NCBI GenBank assembly: GCA_040394195.1
Contig: JBEBSR010000054.1
Location: forward strand, 1 to 17,679
Length of the DNA: 17,679 nucleotides
Direction: 5' to 3'
Source of the DNA: Wohlfahrtiimonas larvae_A
GTDB lineage: Bacteria > Pseudomonadota > Gammaproteobacteria > Cardiobacteriales > Wohlfahrtiimonadaceae
Shown: positions 1 through 7,536 of the stretch, piece after piece
Layout: every line of letters begins with the position of its first letter
Position numbering within the stretch: position 1 is the stretch's first letter
The notes under the pieces: model-generated
The model's database searches: none
What the model was told of the DNA's origin: nothing
Seen by the model: only the letters and a program-made list of their open reading frames with translations
Position numbers and translations under genes: made by a program

Positions 1-22
1 TCTCCAGGGTCTAATACGGAAT

Positions 23-50
23 AGCCCGCTCAATGAGCGGGCTTTTTCTT
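23..50 (+). terminator. Rho-independent terminator of an upstream unit
   Basis: A perfect 9-bp GC-rich inverted repeat (AGCCCGCTC, loop AAT, GAGCGGGCT) is followed at once by a T-rich run. The T-run lies on the plus side only, so it should stop plus-strand transcription entering from left of the window. It would not serve the minus-strand lipoprotein gene that ends at 63, because the minus-strand reading lacks a T-run. Confidence 0.9.
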
Positions 51-62
51 GTGTGGATATAT

Positions 63-740
63 TTACTTAGTATCTAAGTTGATCGTTAAATTACAAAAAG
101 TAAATGATGGGCCAGGAAAAATTATGACGACTTTAGCTATCCCTTGTTGATATGAAACTTGATAAGTTTCTTTTGCTTTTAGATAGATTAACTTTGAGCA
201 CTCTGCAATTTCACTATTATCATTTGATTTATTATTGACTGCTGTGAGTAGAAATAGTTGATCAGCTGGAATTTTAAATACTTGTCTATCCTGATTTGGG
301 TACATTGTTGTTAAATAAATTAATCTATTGGGGTTGTAAGAGCTTTGGAAAGCATCTTTAGGATATTTACTGCGTACTGATTTTAATAAATCAGCTTCTA
401 TATTCTTGTTTATAATAGGCTTTTCATCAAGAGAAGAAGTGCTATATAAATAATATGAATGTTGTTTGCTTTCTATTAATTTTTTATAATTATGTTTGGT
501 TAATAATTGGTAATTTTGGCTGATTGCCAAATTTTCTTTGGGTATTTTACTCTTATTGCCATATTGATAAAGAGCATAGGAAATAGCTTCTTTGGGTGTA
601 GAAGGTATAATCAGTGTTGCATAATTATCTCCATCACTATTTTGGTAGCTTGGAAATTCTTGGTATTTAGGATCAATGCTACTGCAAGCCGTAGTACTGA
701 TAGCAATTGAAACTATGATAATCTTTTTTGTTATAGTCAT
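63..740 (-). CDS. Putative lipoprotein of unknown function
   Basis: I do not recognise this 225-residue product. Its N-terminus is a lipoprotein-type signal: a Lys pair, a hydrophobic stretch (IIIVSIAIS), then TTAC-SS, with Cys 19 as the likely lipidated residue. The -3 position is Thr rather than the usual Leu, so the lipobox is imperfect. After a Ser/Asp/Asn/Tyr-rich linker the mature part is soluble-looking and polar, with two further Cys residues near the C-terminus that could form a disulfide. I chose the ATG at 740 because it overlaps the phosphatase stop as ATGA, and a GAGA sits about 10 bases upstream. An in-frame ATG at 773 would add 11 residues and spoil the signal peptide. It is probably co-transcribed and translationally coupled with the phosphatase gene. 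No function can be inferred beyond envelope location. Confidence 0.75.
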   Translation of the reverse strand: MTITKKIIIVSIAISTTACSSIDPKYQEFPSYQNSDGDNYATLIIPSTPKEAISYALYQYGNKSKIPKENLAISQNYQLLTKHNYKKLIESKQHSYYLYSTSSLDEKPIINKNIEADLLKSVRSKYPKDAFQSSYNPNRLIYLTTMYPNQDRQVFKIPADQLFLLTAVNNKSNDNSEIAECSKLIYLKAKETYQVSYQQGIAKVVIIFPGPSFTFCNLTINLDTK

Positions 741-1210
741 AAATGGTATTTCTCTATTATATAATTGAGCCAATAATCACAGCCTTGATTTACTAAATCA
801 TAAGTTAATTCAAAATTACCTGTGTAATATGGATCGGGAACTTCTGAATGTTCAGGGTTATTTAAAGGCTCTAAGAATAAATGAATTTTAGAATCATATT
901 GATCCGTAGGTGGTAATGCTTTGAGATCACGAATATTATTGTTATCCATGCCCAAAATATAATCATAAGCTTCAAAATCATCGCCACAGATTCTTGTAGC
1001 AATCATTCCTTTTGTGGAAATGCCTTTTTCATTTAAAATTTCTTGTGTGCCTTGATGTGGCGGTTTGCCAAGATTCCAATCGCCTGTCGCAGCAGATGCA
1101 ATCATAATTTTATCTTCTAACCCTTTGGTTTTTACTTTCTCTCTGAACAATGCTTCAGCCATTGGAGAGCGACAAATATTACCTAAGCACACGAATAAAA
1201 CTTTAACCAT
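737..1210 (-). CDS. Low-molecular-weight protein tyrosine phosphatase
   Basis: A 157-residue cytoplasmic phosphatase that removes phosphate from phosphotyrosine through a cysteinyl-phosphate intermediate. The N-terminal P-loop VCLGNICRS gives the C-X5-R signature, with nucleophile Cys 8 and Arg 14. The general-acid loop DPYY is at residues 126-129 (Asp 126). Length matches the eukaryote-like/YfkJ-type LMW-PTP family. The start ATG at 1208-1210 has AGGA six bases upstream. The stop overlaps the start of the downstream lipoprotein gene (ATGA), so the two are likely one transcript. It is divergent from recC, with 76 bp between the starts. There is no tyrosine kinase or capsule export gene beside it, so it is not an obvious Wzb-type partner. 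Arsenate reductases share this fold, but the intact DPYY loop favours the phosphatase. Confidence 0.93.
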   Translation of the reverse strand: MVKVLFVCLGNICRSPMAEALFREKVKTKGLEDKIMIASAATGDWNLGKPPHQGTQEILNEKGISTKGMIATRICGDDFEAYDYILGMDNNNIRDLKALPPTDQYDSKIHLFLEPLNNPEHSEVPDPYYTGNFELTYDLVNQGCDYWLNYIIEKYHL

Positions 1211-1286
1211 AATGAATCCTATTAATAACCATTTAATGCATAATTTAGCTTACAATGGGTTTATATTATCATTAAAAGAAGTGGCT

Positions 1287-4200
1287 ATGGCTTTTACTAT
1301 TTATCACTCTAATCATTTAGATTCCTTGCAATATATGGCAAGTTATTTGATTCAACAAAATCCGCTAGAAAATCCTTTATTGCCTGAATATTTCATTATT
1401 CACAGTAGCGGGATGACGAACTGGCTGAAGAGTGCATTAGCAGAAGAGCATAATATTTTTGCTAATACCAAATTAGAGTTCCCAATTAACCAAATCGTTA
1501 CGATGATTGAGAATTTGTTAACAGATGAAGAACGAGCAAAGACTAATTTAAGAATTTCACGGTTAACATTAACTTGGGCTGTTTTTGATGTTTTAAAAAA
1601 CTCATCTTTGACAGATTTAGAAATTCTAGAGCGTTATTTATCAACAGATCATACAGAACATAGCGATGTTCGAGTCATGGCGTTAGCAGAAGAAATTGCA
1701 GGTTTATTGGATAAATATTTAGCTTATCGACCAGATTGGTTTGAAGCATGGCAGAAAAATCAATTGCTGTTTAATGATTCTGTGGATGAGTTATGGCAGC
1801 AGAAAATTTGGCAAGAGATTTATCAAAAAGTTATTCCACAATATTATTTAGCCAATATTATGGACTTATTGGAATCTTTGCCTGCTGAACGTTATCAAAA
1901 TCCTAAAATTCCAACACGATTATTTGTGATTGGCATTTCAACTTTACCACCATTGTTCATTGATCTGCTGCATATATTGAGCAAGCACATTGATGTGCAT
2001 ATGTTTTTCACCAATCCTTCTCAGTTTTATTGGGGAGATTTAACGCAATATCGCAATCGTAATACTCAACGCATTATTTTTGAATCATCCGAAGCACGTG
2101 AAGAAATTTTCTCACCGAATATAGATGAAGATAGTTTAGATGCTGAATTAAATACAGCTGAGCAATGGTTGGAATTTCATGGCAATCCACTATTGGCAAG
2201 TTTTGGAAAAATTGGGCGAGACTTTATCCATTTGTTATCTCAATACGATGATATTCTTGAAATTGAAGCGTTCAGCGAGCCTGAGACAAAGGGGTTATTG
2301 GGCTATGTTCAGCGTGAAGTTTTTAATCTGTCAGCCGTAAATAAATATCAATCTAAATATTTAGTAGAGCACGATGATCAAAGCATAAGTTTTCACGCAC
2401 ACTATAGTGAACGCAGGGAAGTAGAAGGTTTGTATGATCAGCTGCTTCACTCTTTTAATGAAGATACAACGCTAGAACCAAAAGATATCATTGTGATGGT
2501 TTCGGATATCGATCGCTATCGCCCAATGATTGAAGCTGTATTTGGTTCACCTGTTTCTCAGGATGCTAAAATCCCATTTACAATTTCAGACTTTACATTA
2601 GGCAAGCATGAACCGATTTTAGAAGCATTTCTATTGTTGTTGTCCATGCCCGAAAGCCATTTTACCATTTCAGAATTATTAACATTATTGGAAATTCCTG
2701 AAATAGCAGAACGTTTCAATATAGAGCAGAGCGACCGTGATCTTATTCGTAAATGGGTGGAAAACAGCCAGATTAAATTTGGGATTGATCAGCAACATTT
2801 ATCTGAATTGAATGTAAGAGAAGATGCTACCAATACGTGGTTATGGGGATTAAAGCGTTTACTATTGGGATATAGTTTTAATGAAGCTGTAGAAATTGAT
2901 GATGTGTTGGCATTTCCTTATATTCAAGGTGGCGAAGCAATCACACTTGGGCATTTAGTGGACTTTGTGGATGCTTTGATTCATTTGAAGCAGCAATTAT
3001 CACAAACATATTCATTAGATGAATGGCGAACGATTTTACCCGAAATTTGGGCATCATTTTATATTGATAGCGATGCAACTCAATATCGCTTGCAGCATTT
3101 ACAATCCATTTGGAATAACTTTTTGGATGAAGGTGCAAATATTGAATTTGATCAACCAATCTCCATTCATTTGATTCAGAGACATTTGAACGAGCATTTA
3201 TCTTCCTTTAGACCTGAGTCTCGTTTCTTAACAGGTTCTGTGAATTTTTGTACATTCATTCCAATGCGTTCAATCCCTTTTAAAATTGTTTGTATGCTGG
3301 GCATGAATCAGGATAGCTTTCCACATCGTAAGCAATATCCTGAATATGATTTGATGCAAATGCATCCTGCGCGTGGTGACCGTTCCACAGTGAATGATGA
3401 ACGTTATTTATTCTTAGAAGCAATATTATCTGCTAAATCTCAGTTATATATTAGTTATATTGGTAAAAATATTCATAATAATAGTGAAATGTTCCCATCA
3501 TTGTTTGTGAATGAATTACAGCATTATTTGGATGAACTTGCAGAAACAGAATCACAACAATCTGTTGCTCAACAATTGACAATTCATCATCCATTGTCAC
3601 CTTTCAGTGCATCTTTATTTCAACCCAACAGTAAAATTCATTCGTTCCAACAACCATGGCTACCAACATCACATAAATTGGATGATGTTGAATATCATAC
3701 AAGTGCTTCTGATATTAAACATTTATCCACAAAACAATTGATACATGCTTATAAAGACCCTTTAAAATCGTTCAGTATTCAGCATTTTGGTATTAATTTT
3801 TATCAACAATCTATTCGAGAAATTGAAGATGATGAAGTCTTTGCTTTATCAGAGCGAGATGCATTAGAAACATATCAAGCACGTATTCAATTAATTGAAG
3901 AGCTATTTTATAACGATATTCCTGATGATTTATTGCATGATTATGCAAGACATGAATTGTTTCATCAATATAAGGCAGAAGGAAAGCTGCCTAAGTTTGC
4001 TTTTGCTAAGCTGGATTGGCATGCATTTATTGAACCAATTGTGAAAATGGTTTTGGCAGCGAAAGCCAATCATTGCCAATATGGTGTTGAACAGCAAGTA
4101 CAGATTACATTGGATGATATTGTGATCGATGGCACAATTGTTGGTACAAATGAAGTTCAGCAATGCTTAGTATTTGCCGGTAAATGGAATTTGAAACGCC

Positions 4201-4691
4201 AATTTGATGCAATGATTACACATGTTTTGAATACATTGAGATTGCAGCAAAGCATTACGACAAATATTTTCTTTTATGATAATAAAAAAGTCTCTGAAAC
4301 TTCGATTGAGCCAATGGATGTTGAAAATGCTGAATCAATATTGCACCAACTATTAAAAGGTTATCGAGAAAATTTGATGTCACCGTTTATGTTGGCATCT
4401 GAAAACACTTTACGTGTGAAAGATAAAAAATTACTACAAAAACACGCCAATTTTATTGCGGATGCTTATCAAAATTATCAGTCAGATATTGTGCAAAAAT
4501 ACTTAGAGAATCATGCAGAGTTCAAGTCAGAAATCATTGATAGAGTACTAGATAATTTGATGGAACAGAGTTCACTATTGATTGATCGTTTTATTGATTC
4601 TGTGACAGAAAAAGAAGCAATAGGTTATCTCTATTTTTATTTACAGTATGTGGAATTGATCGCATTTACAAAGCCAAAAGAGCTGAAATAG
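1287..4691 (+). CDS. recC: Exodeoxyribonuclease V (RecBCD) subunit RecC
   Basis: A 1134-residue RecC (E. coli 1122), the non-catalytic, Chi-recognising scaffold of the RecBCD helicase-nuclease that processes double-strand breaks. It opens with the family's YHSN (residues 5-8). Then follow YRPDW near 148, the FVIGISTLPP and FFTNP...YYWGD-like blocks, GNPLLASFGKIGRDFI, KDIIVMVSDIDRY, PMRSIPFKIVCMLGMN near 659 and RGDRS..DERYLFLEA near 696. These run in the same order as in E. coli RecC. The C-terminal part matches the degenerate RecB-nuclease-like domain. The frame is open up to 1065, but the ATG at 1287 matches the family start and has AAGAAG just upstream. An ATG at 1212 is a weaker choice, and anything further up overlaps the divergent phosphatase. 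No recB, recD or ptrA follows: the next 531 bp are non-coding and then pssA begins. Confidence 0.97.
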   Translation: MAFTIYHSNHLDSLQYMASYLIQQNPLENPLLPEYFIIHSSGMTNWLKSALAEEHNIFANTKLEFPINQIVTMIENLLTDEERAKTNLRISRLTLTWAVFDVLKNSSLTDLEILERYLSTDHTEHSDVRVMALAEEIAGLLDKYLAYRPDWFEAWQKNQLLFNDSVDELWQQKIWQEIYQKVIPQYYLANIMDLLESLPAERYQNPKIPTRLFVIGISTLPPLFIDLLHILSKHIDVHMFFTNPSQFYWGDLTQYRNRNTQRIIFESSEAREEIFSPNIDEDSLDAELNTAEQWLEFHGNPLLASFGKIGRDFIHLLSQYDDILEIEAFSEPETKGLLGYVQREVFNLSAVNKYQSKYLVEHDDQSISFHAHYSERREVEGLYDQLLHSFNEDTTLEPKDIIVMVSDIDRYRPMIEAVFGSPVSQDAKIPFTISDFTLGKHEPILEAFLLLLSMPESHFTISELLTLLEIPEIAERFNIEQSDRDLIRKWVENSQIKFGIDQQHLSELNVREDATNTWLWGLKRLLLGYSFNEAVEIDDVLAFPYIQGGEAITLGHLVDFVDALIHLKQQLSQTYSLDEWRTILPEIWASFYIDSDATQYRLQHLQSIWNNFLDEGANIEFDQPISIHLIQRHLNEHLSSFRPESRFLTGSVNFCTFIPMRSIPFKIVCMLGMNQDSFPHRKQYPEYDLMQMHPARGDRSTVNDERYLFLEAILSAKSQLYISYIGKNIHNNSEMFPSLFVNELQHYLDELAETESQQSVAQQLTIHHPLSPFSASLFQPNSKIHSFQQPWLPTSHKLDDVEYHTSASDIKHLSTKQLIHAYKDPLKSFSIQHFGINFYQQSIREIEDDEVFALSERDALETYQARIQLIEELFYNDIPDDLLHDYARHELFHQYKAEGKLPKFAFAKLDWHAFIEPIVKMVLAAKANHCQYGVEQQVQITLDDIVIDGTIVGTNEVQQCLVFAGKWNLKRQFDAMITHVLNTLRLQQSITTNIFFYDNKKVSETSIEPMDVENAESILHQLLKGYRENLMSPFMLASENTLRVKDKKLLQKHANFIADAYQNYQSDIVQKYLENHAEFKSEIIDRVLDNLMEQSSLLIDRFIDSVTEKEAIGYLYFYLQYVELIAFTKPKELK

Positions 4692-4778
4692 TTTGCGTAA
4701 AGAGAAAAAAATGATCAGAAGTTATTTTTACATTTAAATGAATGCGTTATATTTATTTTATCTGAGTAATGCACATAA

Positions 4779-4808
4779 TTATCCACAGGTTATGTGGACT
4801 TATTCATA
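4779..4808 (+). promoter_or_regulatory. DnaA-box-like triad
   Basis: TTATCCACA at 4779-4787 is a perfect match to the DnaA box consensus TTATNCACA. It is followed by TTATGTGGA at 4790 and TTATTCATA at 4800 (one mismatch), so three TTAT-starting units lie 10-11 bases apart, about one helical turn. The first two also form the inverted repeat TCCACA-N5-TGTGGA. This could bind DnaA as a regulatory or titration site, or be a chance hairpin. Origin function is not shown. Confidence 0.4.
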
Positions 4809-4975
4809 GGTTTTAAAGAGTGGATTGATCAGTATAACATGTAAAAATTGAATTGAAGATTCTGTATAAAACATAGCAAACACTCAATTGAGCATTTCAA
4901 TAATTTTCTGAAATTTTCATGGTTTTGTCAGTTTTTGCAATCATCAGATTTGTTTTATTTAATATGATTAAGAAT

Positions 4976-4987
4976 TGATGATCATCA
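4976..4987. repeat. 12-bp perfect palindrome with central GATC
   Basis: TGATGATCATCA reads identically on both strands and lies in the AT-rich gap upstream of pssA. It has the form of a dimeric-repressor operator or of a Dam site. No regulator gene is adjacent, so any role is conjecture. Confidence 0.35.
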
Positions 4988-5118
4988 TAATTATGTAAGA
5001 TTACCCCCTTCTATGAGAGCATTGATGAAAAAGATATGAACATTAGATTAGGAATTAATTGAGAACCAAATTCTCTAAAATCTAGGGTGTTGGTAGTCAT
5101 TATGAAAGGGATAAGATT

Positions 5119-5169
5119 ATGCCCATTTCAGAAAAATCATCTATGAATGAATGTTGCCTTTGCCTATAG
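5119..5169 (+). CDS. Possible 16-residue leader peptide upstream of pssA
   Basis: A short ORF (MPISEKSSMNECCLCL) starts at an ATG preceded by AAAGGGATAAGATT, a reasonable ribosome binding site at normal spacing. It ends with TAG 53 bases before the pssA start and carries three Cys in its last five residues. ORFs this short arise often by chance in AT-rich DNA, and nothing confirms translation. It is listed only because its ribosome binding site is good and it lies in an otherwise unexplained leader. Confidence 0.15.
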   Translation: MPISEKSSMNECCLCL

Positions 5170-5188
5170 ATTCAATTAATCAAGGATG

Positions 5189-5194
5189 TATAAT
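5189..5194 (+). promoter_or_regulatory. -10-like element of a pssA promoter
   Basis: A consensus TATAAT lies 28 bases before the pssA start codon. The nearest TTGCCT (5160-5165) is 23 bases upstream, too far for a normal -35, so the promoter is either -35-weak or needs an activator. Transcription would start near 5201 and give a leader of about 20 bases carrying GAGG (5211-5214). Confidence 0.4.
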
Positions 5195-5222
5195 ACAAGT
5201 TTTCCATAACGAGGCGATTTTA

Positions 5223-6065
5223 ATGAATAATAAAAAGATTAAAAGTAATCTTTCAAAGAATGCCATCTACATTTTGCCGAACCTTTTTACCACGGCTTCT
5301 TTGATGACGGGTTTTAGCTCTATCTTATTAGCATTAGAAGGACGTTATGCATCTGCTGCGGTGCTCATCTTTGTATCAATGGTTTTAGATGGTATGGATG
5401 GCCGTGTTGCGCGTTGGACAAATACACAAAGTAGTTTTGGTGAACAGTATGATTCATTGGCAGATATGGTTGCGTTTGGTGCAGCGCCTGCAATTTTAGT
5501 TTATATGTGGTCATTCCAAGGTTTGGGTGAAGTTTCTAAAGTTTTGGGTATTGGTTGGTTTGCATCATTTGTTTATTTAGCATGTGCAGCATTACGTTTA
5601 GCACGTTTTAATGTGCAAATTGGCTCCGTTGATAAACGTTACTTTGTGGGCTTACCAAGTCCAACAGCAGCAGCTATTGTTGCAGGTGCAGTTTGGGCAG
5701 GTGAGATCGGCATTAAAAAAATTGGTGCGGCATTTGGTGCAGATCTTTCATATACAGGTCATGATTTAACAGGTTTAATGGTAATTATTACCTTGTATGC
5801 TGGCTTAATGATGGTATCTAACTTCTTATTTTATAGTTTCAAAACTTTAGAAATTAAGAAGGTTAAATTTACAGCGTTGATCATTGTAGTAATTTATGCA
5901 GGTATGTTGATTGCATCACCATCTATTGTGTTATTTTTAACTGCATTTATTTACGGTTTATCCGCACCGATTCAGTATGTTTATCGCAGACAAGCACGCA
6001 AAAAACGCATGTTAGCATTACAAGCAAAACGCTCAGAGCGTCATGATGAGCGCCATGAATTATAA
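5223..6065 (+). CDS. pssA: CDP-diacylglycerol--serine O-phosphatidyltransferase
   Basis: A 280-residue integral membrane enzyme that joins CDP-diacylglycerol and L-serine to give phosphatidylserine, the precursor of phosphatidylethanolamine. The CDP-alcohol phosphotransferase signature is complete: D59-G60-X2-A63-R64-X8-G73-X3-D77-X3-D81. Several hydrophobic segments follow, consistent with a multi-pass protein, and the C-terminal tail is strongly basic (RRQARKKR, then KRSERHDER). This is the membrane-embedded (Bacillus-type) PssA, not the phospholipase D-like E. coli enzyme. The ATG at 5223 has GAGG eight bases upstream and gives the expected N-terminus before LPNLFTTASLMTGF. An in-frame ATG at 5151 would add 24 residues without support. 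The 3' end overlaps the glycosylase gene by 23 bases. PssA heads what looks like a six-gene run through recJ. Confidence 0.93.
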   Translation: MNNKKIKSNLSKNAIYILPNLFTTASLMTGFSSILLALEGRYASAAVLIFVSMVLDGMDGRVARWTNTQSSFGEQYDSLADMVAFGAAPAILVYMWSFQGLGEVSKVLGIGWFASFVYLACAALRLARFNVQIGSVDKRYFVGLPSPTAAAIVAGAVWAGEIGIKKIGAAFGADLSYTGHDLTGLMVIITLYAGLMMVSNFLFYSFKTLEIKKVKFTALIIVVIYAGMLIASPSIVLFLTAFIYGLSAPIQYVYRRQARKKRMLALQAKRSERHDERHEL

Positions 6066-6801
6066 TTTAGAATATTTAAAGTTATTGAAAATTCCTGTCT
6101 GGCAAGTACGCGGGCAGGAAGTTTCAGAAATTGTTGAGCCTTTGATTCATGAAGAGGCCTTGCCTGTTGTTGAATCCATAGCAATTTCTAATATTATGCC
6201 GAGGGTTGATCATCATCAATCTCAACCTGATATTCAGTCTGTTTCTAATATTGCTAATGAATATCATGTTCAGGCAGTTACATCTTTAGAAAATTGCACT
6301 GCTTGTAAATTACATAGTGGACGTACACAAGTAATTACAGGAAAAGGTTCTATATCTGCCAAAATTATGGTGATCACAGAAGCCCCAACATTTAATGAAG
6401 ATGTTGCAGGTGAGCCTTTTGCTGAAGAAGCAGGGAAGTTATTTGAAAATATCTTACAATCCATTGGATATAAAATGGAAGATGTTTACATTACACCTTA
6501 TGTGAAATGTGCGCCTTATCAATCATTCATTACAGAAGCAGAGGAAGCACAATGCCATCAACATTTAATGAATGAATTGAATGAGATTCAGCCACAGAAA
6601 ATTTTACTTTTGGGGCGTAATGTTGCTAAGTATTTGTTGAAGACAGCGCAATCTTTTGATGCTGTGAGAAATCAACCTGCACATTTAAATATTTTGGATA
6701 AAGCAGTTCCTGTGTATGTGAGTTATAACCCTTATCAACTATTGAAGTTCCCAGAAGAAAAAAGAAAAGTGTGGAATGATATCAAAAAAATGATGAAATG
6801 A
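6043..6801 (+). CDS. Family-4-like uracil-DNA glycosylase with altered motifs
   Basis: A 252-residue member of the uracil-DNA glycosylase superfamily, the group with a 4Fe-4S cluster that excises uracil from DNA. The four expected cluster ligands are present: C85-X2-C88, C156 and C171. Motif A is TEAPTFNED (112-120), where family 4 usually has G-E-x-P-G. The two acidic positions (Glu 113, Glu 119) are kept. The second catalytic motif, normally HP, is YNP (228-230), so the histidine is replaced by Asn 229. GEPF and LLLGRNVAK fit the fold. The first 80 residues are a variable, poorly conserved extension. Starts at 6043, 6046 and 6055 are all possible; AGAG at 6035-6038 suits 6046 best. It overlaps pssA and sits 7 bp before rimI. 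Activity may differ from the canonical enzymes. Confidence 0.85.
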   Translation: MMSAMNYNLEYLKLLKIPVWQVRGQEVSEIVEPLIHEEALPVVESIAISNIMPRVDHHQSQPDIQSVSNIANEYHVQAVTSLENCTACKLHSGRTQVITGKGSISAKIMVITEAPTFNEDVAGEPFAEEAGKLFENILQSIGYKMEDVYITPYVKCAPYQSFITEAEEAQCHQHLMNELNEIQPQKILLLGRNVAKYLLKTAQSFDAVRNQPAHLNILDKAVPVYVSYNPYQLLKFPEEKRKVWNDIKKMMK

Positions 6802-6808
6802 GGTTATA

Positions 6809-7264
6809 ATGGACGATATTGAGTTTGTAGAAATCATTTCAAATGATTTCAAAGAAATATATAGCATAGAGAAAAAAGCTTATCCGATACCATGGAGCGA
6901 GAAGGTTATGACTTCAATGGTTGAAGGTAGTGAGTATAAAATTAAAATAACGTACTATGATAAAATAGTTGCCTATATCTTTATGATGGTTGTGTTGGAT
7001 GAAGCAACTGTGCTGAACATTACTGTTGATCCAACTTATCAAGGCAAAGGGTTAGGTAGAACTTTATTGCAGCATGTTAAAACTGAATTGAGTAAAAAAG
7101 GCATTGTTTCTATTTTTTTAGAAGTTCGTGAGTCGAATCGTAATGCATTGGCATTGTATGAGTCAGAAGGATTTCATGAGATAGATGTTCGAAAGAATTA
7201 CTATCCAGTTAAAAATGGCCGTGAAGATGCCATTATCATGGCGTGTATGTTAATGAATGGGTGA
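6809..7264 (+). CDS. rimI: Ribosomal-protein-S18-alanine N-acetyltransferase
   Basis: A 151-residue GNAT-family enzyme that transfers an acetyl group from acetyl-CoA to the N-terminal alanine of ribosomal protein S18. Visible marks are the N-terminal IEKKAYPIPWSE block, the acetyl-CoA pyrophosphate loop Q78-GKGLG-83, the LEVRESN strand with Glu 105, and ALYESEGF with Tyr 117. The C-terminal RKNYYP..GREDAIIM run is nearly identical to that in E. coli RimI. The start ATG has GAGG five bases upstream, overlapping the stop codon of the glycosylase gene, which suggests coupled translation. It lies two bases before the TusA-family gene. Clusters of rimI with tsaB or a uracil-DNA glycosylase gene are known elsewhere; here no tsaB is seen. 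Confidence 0.93.
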   Translation: MDDIEFVEIISNDFKEIYSIEKKAYPIPWSEKVMTSMVEGSEYKIKITYYDKIVAYIFMMVVLDEATVLNITVDPTYQGKGLGRTLLQHVKTELSKKGIVSIFLEVRESNRNALALYESEGFHEIDVRKNYYPVKNGREDAIIMACMLMNG

Positions 7265-7266
7265 TT

Positions 7267-7485
7267 ATGGAAATTTTAGATTTAAAAAACTTGCAATGTC
7301 CTATGCCTATTTTGAAAACAAAACAGGCGCTACAAAAAATGGGTGAAGGTGATGAGATACAGGTTGTCACAACAGATCCACATTCAGAGATTGATTTTAA
7401 AGCTTTTTTGAGTAAAACTTCTAATGAGCTTGTTCAGTTTTGGGTGGAAGATGGGAAATACTTTTTCTTGATTAAGAAAAAATAA
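7267..7485 (+). CDS. TusA/SirA-family sulfur carrier protein
   Basis: A 72-residue cytoplasmic protein of the TusA/SirA/YedF family, which carries a persulfide on a conserved Cys. The family signature CPMPILKTKQAL (residues 11-22) is intact, with Cys 11 as the expected sulfur carrier. The rest (GDEIQVVTTDPHSEIDFKAF) matches the two-layer alpha/beta fold. I chose the ATG at 7267, two bases after the rimI stop, because it gives the family's usual N-terminus (one short strand, then LxCPxP). The in-frame ATG at 7243 would lie inside rimI. No tusBCD or tusE genes are close, so whether it serves tRNA 2-thiolation or another sulfur-transfer path cannot be told from this window. Confidence 0.9.
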   Translation: MEILDLKNLQCPMPILKTKQALQKMGEGDEIQVVTTDPHSEIDFKAFLSKTSNELVQFWVEDGKYFFLIKKK

Positions 7486-7536
7486 TCAGTATTGGTATAG
7501 ATTTTTAATTTTAATGAAGTGTGGTGTAGTGAGCTA

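Larger units (their letters stand above)
4692..5222. other. 531-bp gene-free gap between recC and pssA
   Basis: No credible protein gene or remnant of recB/recD is seen in any frame. The stretch is very AT-rich and holds a DnaA-box-like cluster (4779-4808), perfect palindromes at 4883-4892 (CTCAATTGAG) and 4976-4987, a possible 16-codon leader ORF (5119-5169) and a -10-like TATAAT (5189-5194) before pssA. There is no clear rho-independent terminator for recC: the only hairpin near its end (TCCACA/TGTGGA) lacks a proper T-run. The length is unusual among otherwise tightly packed genes. Confidence 0.7.

Noticed and set aside
1..6. Possible 3' end of a tRNA (TCCA) before the first terminator
   Set aside because: Only six bases are available and no T-arm can be seen, so the reading cannot be supported.
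1065..1286. Upstream extension of the recC frame
   Set aside because: The extra 74 codons overlap the divergent phosphatase gene antisense and have no RecC similarity. The ATG at 1287 matches the family start and has its own ribosome binding site.
4782..4798. Rho-independent terminator for recC
   Set aside because: The TCCACA/TGTGGA stem is only 6 bp, and the following CTTATTCAT is not a U-run. It lies about 90 bases after the stop.
5151..5222. 24-residue N-terminal extension of PssA
   Set aside because: The ATG at 5151 lacks a good ribosome binding site, and the extension is not expected for the family. GAGG at 5211 serves the ATG at 5223.
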